Source: an uncultured Kiritimatiellota bacterium
GTDB taxonomy: Bacteria > Verrucomicrobiota > Kiritimatiellia > RFP12 > UBA1067
Assembly (NCBI GenBank): GCA_934643865.1
Contig: CAKUCX010000023.1
Span: 1-45,309 of the forward strand
Length of the DNA: 45,309 nucleotides
Reading direction: 5' to 3'
The translations under genes and the position numbers were made by a program. This document shows positions 25,101-35,216 of the stretch, in pieces. The notes below the pieces were generated by a model, which did not search any database, had not been told where the DNA came from, and was given only the letters and a program-made list of their open reading frames with translations. Within the stretch, counting starts at the first letter, position 1, and each line of letters opens with the position of its first letter.

Positions 25101-25866
25101 CCCCGACTTCCTCGAAGCGGCCAACCGCCGGGGCGGCCTCGACGCGCGCCGGCTGGCGGACGTCGCCAACATCTCGGTCTGCCAGTCGCAGATGCCGGCG
25201 GACTACCGCTGGTTCGGGCCGCGCGATCCGGCGAACCCGAAGGCCGGCGGCGTCTGGGGGGACGCGCGCGCGACGGCCGAACCCGCCCATCGCGTCCTGT
25301 ACGAGCAGGCGGGCAGCTTCGGTTCGATCCTCGCCACCGCCTATCCGTGGGTGAACCAGCACGACCGCTACTGGGAGGAGCATTGCGCGGCGACGAAGGC
25401 GTTCAACTGCCACGGCATCTACCCGCGAGACGGCCGCCATCGCCCCCTCAGCAACTCCTGGTTCCGCGAATGCCCGTGGCGCGTGTCGACGCTCAACCCG
25501 TCGGGGCGGGACGCGCTGCGGGCCTATGCCGTGCCGCTGCGCTTCACGGACGTCCTGGCCGTCTCGAAGGGCGGGTTCCTGATCGGAACATATGGTACGG
25601 AAGACGTCCTCGTGCCGTGGGTGCGCGCATTCCGCGCCCTGCCGGCCGTGAAGATGGCGGACTGCGGCGGCGATGCGTTCGTCAAGATCCGCACGGCGGC
25701 GTTCCGGGGCAGGACCTACTTCTACGCCGTGAACACGTCCTGCGCGCCGCGTACGGCCGCCTTCGCCTTCCCGGAGGGGACGGTCGACCTCGTCAGCGGC
25801 GCCCGCCTGTCCGGCGCGACGGCGCTCGCGCTGGCGCCCTACGAGCTGAGAAGCTTCGCGAACTGA
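22123..25866 (+). CDS. Exported esterase-LamG-glycosidase fusion
   Basis: 1247 residues with a signal peptide (about 1-22). Residues about 40-285 are an alpha/beta-hydrolase with HGGGW oxyanion motif, Ser137 (GGSAGG), Asp212 and His250. Residues about 335-515 are a LamG/concanavalin-like domain (VSFWFRPN to MDGALDDLEIW), followed by a second beta domain to about 715. Residues about 720-1247 look like a TIM-barrel glycosidase resembling GH42/GH10-like secreted proteins (LYYEDVSAGYN, RNSLLWFGN, VVNSFLLPDW); its catalytic acids cannot be assigned by eye. The combination suggests one secreted protein that deacylates, binds and cleaves the same polysaccharide. It begins 16 bases after the previous stop, so the two are probably co-transcribed, and it is followed by a terminator. 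Confidence 0.8.
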   Translation: MRILKVMVALALAAGAWGAFASARVEEEVAYDPSIGAFGTGTLTRPRNWTPDTPTALFIHGGGWTGGARAGLNGVVRLFTRKMGFAVYNIDYRLASATNRWPNCGDDCVKAAKFLLSDAFRGKYGLRCRKIWILGGSAGGHLALWTLTQLPTNRVAGVISISSVGDPDCDVLGSRRCQRALLGDDLDYARMNPIPLIRPGMAPLLCTHAVGDAVVPMASHRAFFDAYRAAGNAATFFAYPCDVLPGLTGHCIWTPQRDLIPPVERQIRAFVGRYERLPAPRADGPPRLLFRAGFDGTAEADVAEGDPKPVPRSRNFRFVPGRRGQALEMRPGMDTALAYDADGNLVPERGAVSFWFRPNPSTLGRAGGGDRRYFFCTDPRRPRAGGGELWFWRYGNLLRADVSDDDDSYTTSGAKLLDGWNHLVFNWSEQGAEIWLNGRDVSRGRTAESLFRRAQRRFPLPSGGKLSFSRRAPPGTFFVGGFGGSAHMDGALDDLEIWSAPLPPRQIAEKAGLDPSAPAAALRPVRRRFDGTGPNPYCGAPFGNGGEIPDLELVEAVRFDAIPSDTNRFAAFGDLRVGALGGVKYLEAGRRAGDRWAFRFLLPHDGAPLYAIDVDYPDDRKRTMDVVVQGSRETRWDGTTGADYTLQAGIACGDEYANTGRILTDRYVYWRRGDDVTLSTLTCRGEAPAAIAAVRVYRVRSGRLPVASVAEPPANDDGWRRTFALYYEDVSAGYNFAVPGDGGDEASIGPLLDRLAATMKFTGQNALCYPGCWYDGLMGERYSPRAHVADYRLAVYEKFDREGLAFLPTINQFSLPMTPAEIAAAPGADGTCHDSPLTILDDGKIAASASHGRPSAYNVLHPAVQANVLASVDAFIAEGCGHPSFKGVVLHLTRNSLLWFGNARGGYNDYAVRAFARERGVAVPRADGDPLRGRAYADWIRAHAFDAWIDWRCEKVAAFYREIARRLAAARPDLKLVVNSFLLPDWRHPDFARPDFLEAANRRGGLDARRLADVANISVCQSQMPADYRWFGPRDPANPKAGGVWGDARATAEPAHRVLYEQAGSFGSILATAYPWVNQHDRYWEEHCAATKAFNCHGIYPRDGRHRPLSNSWFRECPWRVSTLNPSGRDALRAYAVPLRFTDVLAVSKGGFLIGTYGTEDVLVPWVRAFRALPAVKMADCGGDAFVKIRTAAFRGRTYFYAVNTSCAPRTAAFAFPEGTVDLVSGARLSGATALALAPYELRSFAN

Positions 25867-25911
25867 CCGGGCGGCGCAGCCCCGGCGCCGCCCGGTCCGG
25901 GCTTGGTTTTT
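25867..25911 (+). terminator. Intrinsic terminator
   Basis: CCGGGCGGCGC (25867-25877) pairs with GCGCCGCCCGG (25885-25895) around a seven-base loop. A T5 run at 25907-25911 lies about 11 bases past the stem. It separates the fusion gene from gyrA. Confidence 0.65.
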
Positions 25912-25922
25912 CGCTCCGAAGA

Positions 25923-25931
25923 TGCTATACT
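25923..25931 (+). promoter_or_regulatory. Extended -10 (TGC-TATACT) for gyrA
   Basis: TATACT at 25926-25931 with TGC upstream. Unlike the leaderless examples, the ATG is 58 bases downstream, so gyrA should have a leader of about 50 bases. Confidence 0.75.
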
Positions 25932-25989
25932 TTTCCTGTCAGAAGAAGCGCAAGGAAAAGCCGTAGCCAGAGAGTTCGGAACAAGCACC

Positions 25990-28518
<2,529 letters not shown>

Positions 28519-28560
28519 GGAAGGACGGTTCCTGGGGTTGCGTGGGAGAGACAGGTCGGC

Positions 28561-30129
28561 ATGAAGCAGATTGTCACAGCGACGGCCGCGTTCGAGCGGA
28601 TGCGGGAGAAGGACGTGGTGTACGTCGACAAGACGGCGTACTTCCACCGGCTTCTGCAGCGCGACCCCGATACGGTGTTCTTCATCGCGCGGCCGCGCCG
28701 CTTCGGCAAGTCGCTGATGATCAACACGCTGACGTCGCTTCTCCAGGGCAAGCGCGATCTTTTCAGAGGGCTTGCCATCGACCAGATGGATTACGATTGG
28801 GGGCGGCACGCCGTCGTGCGGCTGCGTCTGACCGATGCCTGTGCCGCGACGCCGGAGGGTGTGCGCGCGGCGCTACAGGAGGTCGTCCGCTCGGCGATGA
28901 TCGAGCAGGGGGTCGCGCACGACCCGCAGATCGCGGCGGAGCTCAACTTCAAGCGTCTTCTGGAAGCGCTTCCGGAGAAGTCCGAGACGGGGCGCTTCGC
29001 CGTCCTCGTCGACGAGTACGACGCGCCGCTCAACGCCTTCATCGACGAGCCCTTGACGTTCAGGGCCGTCCAGCAGACCCTGCACGACTTCTACGTGAAG
29101 ATGATGGACCACCAGGACGACATGCGCTTCGTGATGGTGACGGGCGTGACGAAGCTCGCGAAGATGTCGATCTTCTCGGGCTTCAACAACCCGACCGACC
29201 TCACGCTCAACGCCGACTTCGCGGGGATGCTCGGCTACACGCACGACGAGGTGGAGCGCTACTTCCACGAGCAGGTGCAGGCGTTCGCCGACAAGGAGGG
29301 CGTCTCCTACGAGGCGATGAAGGCGCGGCTCTTCGCGTGGTACGACTCGTACCGCTTCTCGCCGGAGAGCGACGTGAAGGTGGTGAACCCGTTCTCGTTC
29401 GGCAGCGCGCTCAACGACCGGATGCTCTCGAACTACTGGGAGAAGAGCGGGAACTCCGGCGCGATCCTGAAGAGGATCAGGGAACTGTCCGAGATGCCGG
29501 CCGATTTCAATGGTGCAACCGTGACGCGGATGGACCTCGATTCGCCGAATCCGGCGACGGAACCGCTGGAAGTCCTCATGTGCCATTCCGGCTACCTGAC
29601 GATCGACGGTACCGATGAGGACGGCGACATCGTGCTGCGCATCCCGAATGCCGAGATCGGCGACTCGATCAACGAGGGGTATGTCGCCTATTGCCTGGGA
29701 CGCAGGGCCGCGCCTTTCCGGAAGACGGCGAAGGCGACGGCCCGCGCGATTCTCGCGAAGGGCATCGCCTCCGTCGGCGCGGCCCTGCGCGCGGCGTTCG
29801 CGATGATCCCCTACGAGTGGATCTGCAGGGACGAGGCGGAGGCGAAGCGCTATTTCCTTCTCTTCTGTAGGTTCATGCAGGCCGACATCTCGGGCGAGCG
29901 GCAGAGTGCGCGCGGGCGTGCGGACGCCGTCCTGAAGACGCCCCAGGCCGTCTATGTCTTCGAGTTCAAGCACGGGAAGTCGGCGGCGGAGGCCGTTCGC
30001 CAGGCGCGGACGAAGGACTACGGCGGCCCCGACGCCGCGTCGGGCCGTCCCGTCTACTATGTCGGCGTCAACTACAATCCCGAAACGCGCACGATCGACG
30101 AACCGCTTGTCGAGCCGCTGGAACCGTAG
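28561..30129 (+). CDS. AAA-ATPase-like / PD-(D/E)XK protein, paralog 1
   Basis: 522 residues, cytoplasmic. The N-terminus matches the AAA-ATPase-like family (PF09820 type): VYVDKTAYF, P-loop-like ARPRRFGKS (Gly49-Lys50-Ser51) and Walker B-like LVDEYD (151-154). The C-terminus is a PD-(D/E)XK nuclease-like domain (PDDEXK_9 type) with Asp455, Glu468 and Lys470 (VFEFKHGK). Both active sites look complete. This family is abundant in gut bacteria and its biological role is not established; defence or DNA-processing functions are suggested by the nuclease fold only. A paralog with identical motif positions is at 33460-35094. A GGGAGAG site lies upstream of the ATG, 42 bases after gyrA. Confidence 0.85.
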   Translation: MKQIVTATAAFERMREKDVVYVDKTAYFHRLLQRDPDTVFFIARPRRFGKSLMINTLTSLLQGKRDLFRGLAIDQMDYDWGRHAVVRLRLTDACAATPEGVRAALQEVVRSAMIEQGVAHDPQIAAELNFKRLLEALPEKSETGRFAVLVDEYDAPLNAFIDEPLTFRAVQQTLHDFYVKMMDHQDDMRFVMVTGVTKLAKMSIFSGFNNPTDLTLNADFAGMLGYTHDEVERYFHEQVQAFADKEGVSYEAMKARLFAWYDSYRFSPESDVKVVNPFSFGSALNDRMLSNYWEKSGNSGAILKRIRELSEMPADFNGATVTRMDLDSPNPATEPLEVLMCHSGYLTIDGTDEDGDIVLRIPNAEIGDSINEGYVAYCLGRRAAPFRKTAKATARAILAKGIASVGAALRAAFAMIPYEWICRDEAEAKRYFLLFCRFMQADISGERQSARGRADAVLKTPQAVYVFEFKHGKSAAEAVRQARTKDYGGPDAASGRPVYYVGVNYNPETRTIDEPLVEPLEP

Positions 30130-30154
30130 GACACCTTCACGGAGATCTTCCAAC

Positions 30155-30673
30155 ATGGGCATTTCACGACGAACGTTCTTTCTCGGCACGACCGCCGCCG
30201 TTGGCGCGGGCGCGGGCTTCTTCGGCGCGCGGCTCGTCGAATACCTCGGCGCGCCGCCCGAGGCGCCCTACAAGACGCTCGCGCCGGAAGAGGTCGAGAC
30301 GCTCGGCGCGCTCGCGGACGAGCTGATCCCGCCGGATCCGCCCGCCGCCTGGAACGGTGGACGCGGCCTTCCCGGCGCACGCGAGGCGAACGTGGTGCGC
30401 TTCCTCGACTGGCATCTTGCGCCGGGCGCGGCCCTTGCGCGCGACCGCGAGACGTACCGCGCGCATCTCGCTAAGGCGAAGGGACGCGCCGCCGCCGAGC
30501 TGGAGAAGGACGACCCGAAGTTCTTCGACCTCCTGCTGCGGCACGTGAAGATGGGCTACTACGGCAACCCCCGCTACGGCGGCAACGCCGGCTACGCGAG
30601 CTACCGGATGCTCGGCATCGCCGGGCCCGGCTGCACGGGGCGTGACGTGCCGCCCGGGAAGAAGGAGGGCTGA
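30155..30673 (+). CDS. Gluconate 2-dehydrogenase subunit 3-like, Tat-exported
   Basis: 172 residues beginning with a twin-arginine signal (SRRTFFLG followed by a hydrophobic Ala/Gly-rich stretch). The mature part contains ETLGALADELIPP, the signature phrase of gluconate 2-dehydrogenase subunit 3 family proteins (PF13618 type). In these complexes the small subunit carries the Tat signal and takes its cofactor-loaded flavin partner through the membrane. The following gene starts three bases after this stop, so the two are co-translated. GGAG at 30141-30144 is the ribosome site. It lies 25 bases after the PD-(D/E)XK gene and may share its transcript. Confidence 0.85.
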   Translation: MGISRRTFFLGTTAAVGAGAGFFGARLVEYLGAPPEAPYKTLAPEEVETLGALADELIPPDPPAAWNGGRGLPGAREANVVRFLDWHLAPGAALARDRETYRAHLAKAKGRAAAELEKDDPKFFDLLLRHVKMGYYGNPRYGGNAGYASYRMLGIAGPGCTGRDVPPGKKEG

Positions 30674-30676
30674 GGC

Positions 30677-32326
30677 ATGGCGATTCGGGAAACGGTCGAG
30701 GCCGTCGTGGTGGGCGCGGGCGCGGGCGGCGGGTGCGCCGCGAAGACGCTCGCCGTCGCGGGCGTGCAGACGCTCCTCCTCGAACGCGGCGAATGGGCGA
30801 AGGGCGACGTTTTCGGCGAGGACGACCTCTCCAGCCAGCGCTCGCCGTGGCTCACGCAGGGGCCCGGGCCGTTCGGCGCGCGCACGCGCCCCGTCCACGC
30901 CCACGACAACGGGCGCTTCGGCGTCGTCGTGCCCTGGAACGCGGCGTGCGTCGGCTCGGGCACCGTCACCTACGGCGCGATGGCGTGGCGCTTCCTCGAA
31001 ACCGACTTCCGTCTCAAGACCCACTACGGCGAGATCCCCGACGCCTCCGTCGAGGACTGGCCGATCACCTACAACGACCTCGAACCGTTCTACGACCAGG
31101 CCGAATACGAGATCGGCGTCGCCGGCAGCAACGCGGGCAACCCCTTCGCCGCGCCGCGCCGGCGCGGTTTCCCCATGCCGCCGTTCCCGCTGAACGAGGA
31201 GTCGAAGCGCGTGTGGGCGGCAGGCGAGAAGAGGGGGCTCCACCCGTTCCACGTGCCGTTCCTGCGCAACTCCGTGCCCTACAACGGCCGCCCCGCGTGC
31301 ATCCACCAGCGCTCCTGCGTGGGCCACCGCTGCCCGATCGACGCGAAGTGCGGCACGCAGAACACGGTGATCCCCGTCGCGCTCGCGAGCGGGAACTGCG
31401 AGCTGCGCATCCGCGCGATGGTGACGGGGTTGCGCGTCGACGACGCCGGGAAGCTGCGCGGCGTCACCTACGTGGACGAGAACGACGAGGCCCACGAGGT
31501 GGACGCGAAGGTCGTCGTGCTCGCGCTCGGCTCCAACGCGACGGCGCGCCTCCTGCTCACCTCCACCTCGAAGCTCTTCCCGCACGGCGCGGGCAACAAC
31601 CACGACGTCGTGGGGCGCAACATCACGAGCCACGCCTACGTGGACGCGCGCGGGTTCGTGGACGACGACATCTACGAGGAGGCCGGGCCCGGCTGCGGCG
31701 TCGCGTTCATGGACTACAGCCACGACAACCCCGGCTTCATCTGCGGCGGCGTCCTCCACACGGACTTCGTCTTCTCGCCCTCCATCTTCGCGCAGGGCGC
31801 GTTCCCCGGCGTGCCGCGCTGGGGGAAGGCGAACAAGGACTTCATCCGCACCCACTACCGCAGGATGATCCGCATCTGCGGCCCGCACCAGCAGACGCCG
31901 CGCTGGGAGAACCGCCTGCGCCTCGACCCGAAGCGCACGGACGCCTGGGGGCTGCCGCTCCTCGTCGCCGAGGGGCGCGAGCATCCGAACGACGCGAAGG
32001 CGCGCCGCTTCATGAGCGACCGCGCGAAGGACCTCATCGCCGCGTGCGGCGCAAAGCTTATCCAGCAGAACTACGGCGGCGACAAGCCGTCGCCGTGGTG
32101 GGGCCTCGGCGGCCAGCACCAGAGCGGCTCCTGCCGCATGGGCCGCGACCCGGCGAAGAGCGTGTGCGACGCCTGGGGGCGCGTGTGGGACTTCCCGAAC
32201 CTCTTCGTGGCGGACGGCTCCCTCCACGTCAACAACGGCGGCATGAACCCCGTCCTCACCATCATGGCGCTCGGCTTCCGCGTGGGGCAGGGCATCGTCG
32301 CCCATCGCCGGGACCTGGGGGTGTAA
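30677..32326 (+). CDS. GMC-family flavin dehydrogenase subunit
   Basis: 549 residues. The FAD-binding fold opens with VVVGAGAGGGCAA and the ERGEW acidic turn. The GMC C-terminal active site has His481 (QHQSGSCRMG) and Asn524 (NNGGMNP), and a FVADGS segment is typical of the family. A Cys-rich stretch near residue 210 (CIHQRSCVGHRCPIDAKCGTQ) resembles the cysteine insert of gluconate/sorbitol-dehydrogenase large subunits. With no signal peptide of its own it should travel with the Tat-exported partner encoded just upstream. It likely oxidises a sugar or sugar acid in the periplasm and hands electrons to the cytochrome encoded immediately downstream. Confidence 0.88.
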   Translation: MAIRETVEAVVVGAGAGGGCAAKTLAVAGVQTLLLERGEWAKGDVFGEDDLSSQRSPWLTQGPGPFGARTRPVHAHDNGRFGVVVPWNAACVGSGTVTYGAMAWRFLETDFRLKTHYGEIPDASVEDWPITYNDLEPFYDQAEYEIGVAGSNAGNPFAAPRRRGFPMPPFPLNEESKRVWAAGEKRGLHPFHVPFLRNSVPYNGRPACIHQRSCVGHRCPIDAKCGTQNTVIPVALASGNCELRIRAMVTGLRVDDAGKLRGVTYVDENDEAHEVDAKVVVLALGSNATARLLLTSTSKLFPHGAGNNHDVVGRNITSHAYVDARGFVDDDIYEEAGPGCGVAFMDYSHDNPGFICGGVLHTDFVFSPSIFAQGAFPGVPRWGKANKDFIRTHYRRMIRICGPHQQTPRWENRLRLDPKRTDAWGLPLLVAEGREHPNDAKARRFMSDRAKDLIAACGAKLIQQNYGGDKPSPWWGLGGQHQSGSCRMGRDPAKSVCDAWGRVWDFPNLFVADGSLHVNNGGMNPVLTIMALGFRVGQGIVAHRRDLGV

Positions 32327-32327
32327 T

Positions 32328-33320
32328 ATGATGAAGGCACTTTGGACCGCTCTCGTCGCCCTGGCGCTCTTCGGCCTCTTCGCGGGCCTGGGCGCGCTCG
32401 CCTGGTTCGAGTGCGCGCCGCCGACGAAGACCTGCGCCAGCTGCCACGAGATCCGCGGCGCGCGCGACGGCTGGGCCCACGGCGTACACACGAACGTGAG
32501 CTGCAAGGCGTGCCACGGCGGCACGCTCTCCTCGTTCGCGGCGGTGGGGGACAACCTGCGCCGCGCGTGGCGCCACGTGACGGCGACGAACCACCCCGCC
32601 CTCCGCCGCGATCTGCCGCTCGGCGAGGCGCAGGTCGAGCGCATGAGCGCCGCGTGCGGACGCTGCCACCAGCAGGAGTACGCAAGCTGGGCGCGCAGCG
32701 GGCACGCCGCGCCCGTCGCGAAGTTCCTCCTGGACGAACACCACAACCGGGCGTGGAAGCCGGCGGACCAGTGCCTGCGCTGCCACGGGATGTTCCTCGA
32801 CGGCGATGTGGAGACGATCCTCGCGCGCGTTCCGGCGGAGGGCCGCTTCGCCCGCGTCCAGACGGCGGAGGAGCTGCCGCGCGTCTGGCGCTTCCGCGAC
32901 CCCGCGCAGGGCCGGCGCGCCGCTGTCCCCTGCCTCGCCTGCCATCGCGGCCACCCGCTGCGGGGCGGCGATCCGTTCGCGAAGACGCGCGCGCAGGGGC
33001 CCGTTGCGTTCTATTCGCGGCCCGAACAGCTCTACTTCGAACCGTCCCAGCTCTTCCTCCAGAAGATCGTGCAGGACGGGAAGCCCGTGCCGCAGGCCTT
33101 CGACCCGCGCCGCCGCCTCTGCCAGCAGTGCCACGCCGCGAACGCCTTCGGCGAGGCGGGCTCGTCCGACGACCGCACGCCGACGGGCGCGCACGCGGGC
33201 CTTTCGTGCGTCGCCTGCCACGGCGCGCACGGCTCCGATCCCCGGCGGTCGTGCGGGACGTGCCACGTGAAGTGCCGCTGGCCCGAGGGCGTCGAATCGC
33301 CCATCCACAACCGCAAGTGA
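32328..33320 (+). CDS. Membrane-anchored eight-heme cytochrome c
   Basis: 330 residues: one N-terminal membrane segment (about 4-27) and eight CXXCH heme sites (CASCH at 36-40, then CKACH, CGRCH, CLRCH, CLACH, CQQCH, CVACH, CGTCH). Additional His residues between them could be distal ligands. The overall plan resembles NapC/NirT/NrfH-like quinol-interacting anchors extended by extra hemes. It starts one base after the GMC stop, with a GGGGGTG site, so it is the electron-accepting third subunit of the dehydrogenase. Known gluconate 2-dehydrogenases use a three-heme cytochrome; eight hemes would allow delivery to the quinone pool or to an external acceptor. Confidence 0.88.
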   Translation: MMKALWTALVALALFGLFAGLGALAWFECAPPTKTCASCHEIRGARDGWAHGVHTNVSCKACHGGTLSSFAAVGDNLRRAWRHVTATNHPALRRDLPLGEAQVERMSAACGRCHQQEYASWARSGHAAPVAKFLLDEHHNRAWKPADQCLRCHGMFLDGDVETILARVPAEGRFARVQTAEELPRVWRFRDPAQGRRAAVPCLACHRGHPLRGGDPFAKTRAQGPVAFYSRPEQLYFEPSQLFLQKIVQDGKPVPQAFDPRRRLCQQCHAANAFGEAGSSDDRTPTGAHAGLSCVACHGAHGSDPRRSCGTCHVKCRWPEGVESPIHNRK

Positions 33321-33443
33321 GCCGAGCTGCGCCTTTGCGTTGGAGAAGGGCGCTTCGCATGGGGCCGACGGGGCGCGCGGGAGCGGCAGCAGGCGGTCGG
33401 TCGCGGCGCGGCCGGGGAGGCTGGTCGCCAGACGTGCGCGATG

Positions 33444-33452
33444 TGCTATACT
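33444..33452 (+). promoter_or_regulatory. Extended -10 (TGC-TATACT), leaderless start
   Basis: TATACT at 33447-33452 preceded by TGC, with seven bases (GTGCGGC) to ATG 33460 and no room for a Shine-Dalgarno site. No convincing -35 is seen, as expected for an extended -10 promoter. The 140-base gap before the gene holds nothing else clear. Confidence 0.75.
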
Positions 33453-33459
33453 GTGCGGC

Positions 33460-35094
33460 ATGGAGAAGATCGCGACAGACACCTTTTCGTTCGCCGACGT
33501 CCGCGAGGGCGGGTTCGTCTACGTCGACAAGACGGCGATCCTGAAGACGCTCGCCGACGGCTCGCTCGGCAAGCAGTTCTTCATCGCGCGCCCGCGCCGC
33601 TTCGGGAAGTCGCTCGCCGTCTCGACCCTGCAGTGCCTCTTCGAGGGGCGGCGCGGCCTCTTCAGGGGCCTCGCCATCGAGCCGGACTGGGACTGGTCGA
33701 AGACGTGGCCTGTCCTCAAGCTCGACATGTCCGGCTGCCAGGCGGCGACGGTGGACATGCTCTGGCAGAAGATCCGCGTGCAGCTCCTGCGCAACGCGGA
33801 GCGGCTGGGCGTTCCCCTGCGCGAGGGCCTTCCGGTTTCGGGCCAGTTTGAGATGCTGATCTCGGATCTCGCGGAACGCAGCCCGGACGGGAAGGTTGTC
33901 CTCCTCGTCGACGAGTACGACAAGCCGCTCCTCGGGCGCCTCGGCAAGCCGGACGTGAACGACGTCCGCGACGCGCTCAAGGAGTTCTACTCCGTCATCA
34001 AGACGAGCGAGGGGCTTCAGCGCTTCGCGTTCATGACGGGCGTCAGCAAGTTCTCGAAGGTGTCGGTCTTCTCCGACCTCAACAACCTCAACGAGTTCTC
34101 GATGGACGCGCGCGTCGCGACGCTCTTCGGCTACACGCACGAGGAGGTCAAGGCGAACTTCCCCGCCTCGCTCGCGGCCCTCGGCGCGAAGCAGGCCCTC
34201 GACGGCGGGGCGACGTTCGCGCGGCTCGTCCACTGGTACGACGGCTACCGCTTCCACCAGGACGCCGCGCCCGTCTTCAACCCCGTCTCGGTCGGCAAGT
34301 GCCTCTCGTCGGGCCAGTTCGACCCGTACTGGTTCGAGACGGGGACGCCGACGTTCCTCCTGCGGCTCATGGAGAAGAACCCGGTCGTGCTGGACGAGAT
34401 CGAGGTCTCGCAGACGGCGTTCTCGAACTACGAGCCGGACAGGCCGGCCCTCGTGTCGCTCCTCTACCAGACGGGGTATCTCACGATCAAGTCGGCCCGC
34501 CAGGACGGCGGCATCCGCCTCTACCGGCTCGTGCCGCCGAACTTCGAGGTGGCGACCGCGTTCAACGAGTCGCTCTCGGCCGACTTCGCCCGCCTCGACG
34601 GCGAGGAACACGCCTCGCTCCTCACGCAGATGGTGGAGGCCCTGCGGGCGGACGACGTGGACGACATGCTCGACGCGCTCTCGTGCTTCTTCGCGAACAT
34701 CCCGGCGAACATCACCGTGAAGCGCGAGAAGTACTACCAGACGCTCTTCTACGCGGTCTTCGTCCTGATCGGCGCGCGCACGCACGCGGAGTGCTGGACG
34801 AACCGGGGGCGCGTGGACGCGGTCGTGGAGACGCCGCGCGGCGTCTACGTCTTCGAGTTCAAGCTCGACGGCACGGCCGCGGCCGCGCTCGCGCAGATCA
34901 AGGCGAAGGGCTACGCCGAGAAGTGGCTGCGGTGCGGGAAGAAGGTCACGCTCGTGGGCGCGGCGTTCGACGCCGGGATGCACAACCTCTCCGACCGCCA
35001 GGTCGAGGTCGCGGCGGACGGGGCGGGGCCTGTCTCTCGACTCATGGGCGAGACCGTTGCGCAGGCGTTCTCCTGCGAAAAGGAACTGATGTAA
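33460..35094 (+). CDS. AAA-ATPase-like / PD-(D/E)XK protein, paralog 2
   Basis: 544 residues with the same plan as the gene at 28561: VYVDKTAIL, ARPRRFGKS with Gly49-Lys50-Ser51, LVDEYD at 151-154, and a C-terminal nuclease-like site Asp453, Glu466, Lys468 (VFEFKLDG). The position of each ATPase motif is identical in both proteins, though the rest has diverged considerably. The start is set by the extended -10 seven bases upstream, implying a leaderless mRNA; the longer upstream frame is not supported. Its stop overlaps the start of a 40-residue ORF (TAATG), which in turn overlaps a zincin gene, making a three-gene unit. The function of the family is unknown. Confidence 0.85.
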   Translation: MEKIATDTFSFADVREGGFVYVDKTAILKTLADGSLGKQFFIARPRRFGKSLAVSTLQCLFEGRRGLFRGLAIEPDWDWSKTWPVLKLDMSGCQAATVDMLWQKIRVQLLRNAERLGVPLREGLPVSGQFEMLISDLAERSPDGKVVLLVDEYDKPLLGRLGKPDVNDVRDALKEFYSVIKTSEGLQRFAFMTGVSKFSKVSVFSDLNNLNEFSMDARVATLFGYTHEEVKANFPASLAALGAKQALDGGATFARLVHWYDGYRFHQDAAPVFNPVSVGKCLSSGQFDPYWFETGTPTFLLRLMEKNPVVLDEIEVSQTAFSNYEPDRPALVSLLYQTGYLTIKSARQDGGIRLYRLVPPNFEVATAFNESLSADFARLDGEEHASLLTQMVEALRADDVDDMLDALSCFFANIPANITVKREKYYQTLFYAVFVLIGARTHAECWTNRGRVDAVVETPRGVYVFEFKLDGTAAAALAQIKAKGYAEKWLRCGKKVTLVGAAFDAGMHNLSDRQVEVAADGAGPVSRLMGETVAQAFSCEKELM

Positions 35095-35216
35095 TGCAAG
35101 CCCCCACAGGAAAGACGCGTGCGGCGGAACGCAGGTACACGGGGAAGGTCGTCAAGGGAACGATCTTCGACGCCAAGACGCTTTCGGCGCGGTTTCCCCA
35201 TACGTTCAAGGCGTGA
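35094..35216 (+). CDS. 40-residue basic ORF in the ATPase-zincin unit
   Basis: A small basic protein starting MQAPTGKTRAAERR and ending FPHTFKA, with many Lys and Arg and no membrane segment. Its ATG overlaps the stop of the upstream gene (TAATG), AAGGA lies about 8-9 bases before it, and its stop overlaps the GTG of the next gene (GTGA). Both overlaps argue that it is translated. No family was recognised; it could be a nucleic-acid-binding or partner peptide. Confidence 0.6.
   Translation: MQAPTGKTRAAERRYTGKVVKGTIFDAKTLSARFPHTFKA

Noticed and set aside
11288..25866. PEP-CTERM substrates for the exosortase
   Set aside because: I looked at the ends of all exported proteins in the window; none has the Pro-Glu-Pro, hydrophobic helix and Arg cluster order.
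28561..35094. Restriction-modification or known retron/CBASS-type system around the ATPase/nuclease genes
   Set aside because: No methyltransferase specificity subunit, reverse transcriptase, cyclase or effector gene is adjacent; the COG1092-like methyltransferase is 18 kb away and looks like an rRNA enzyme.
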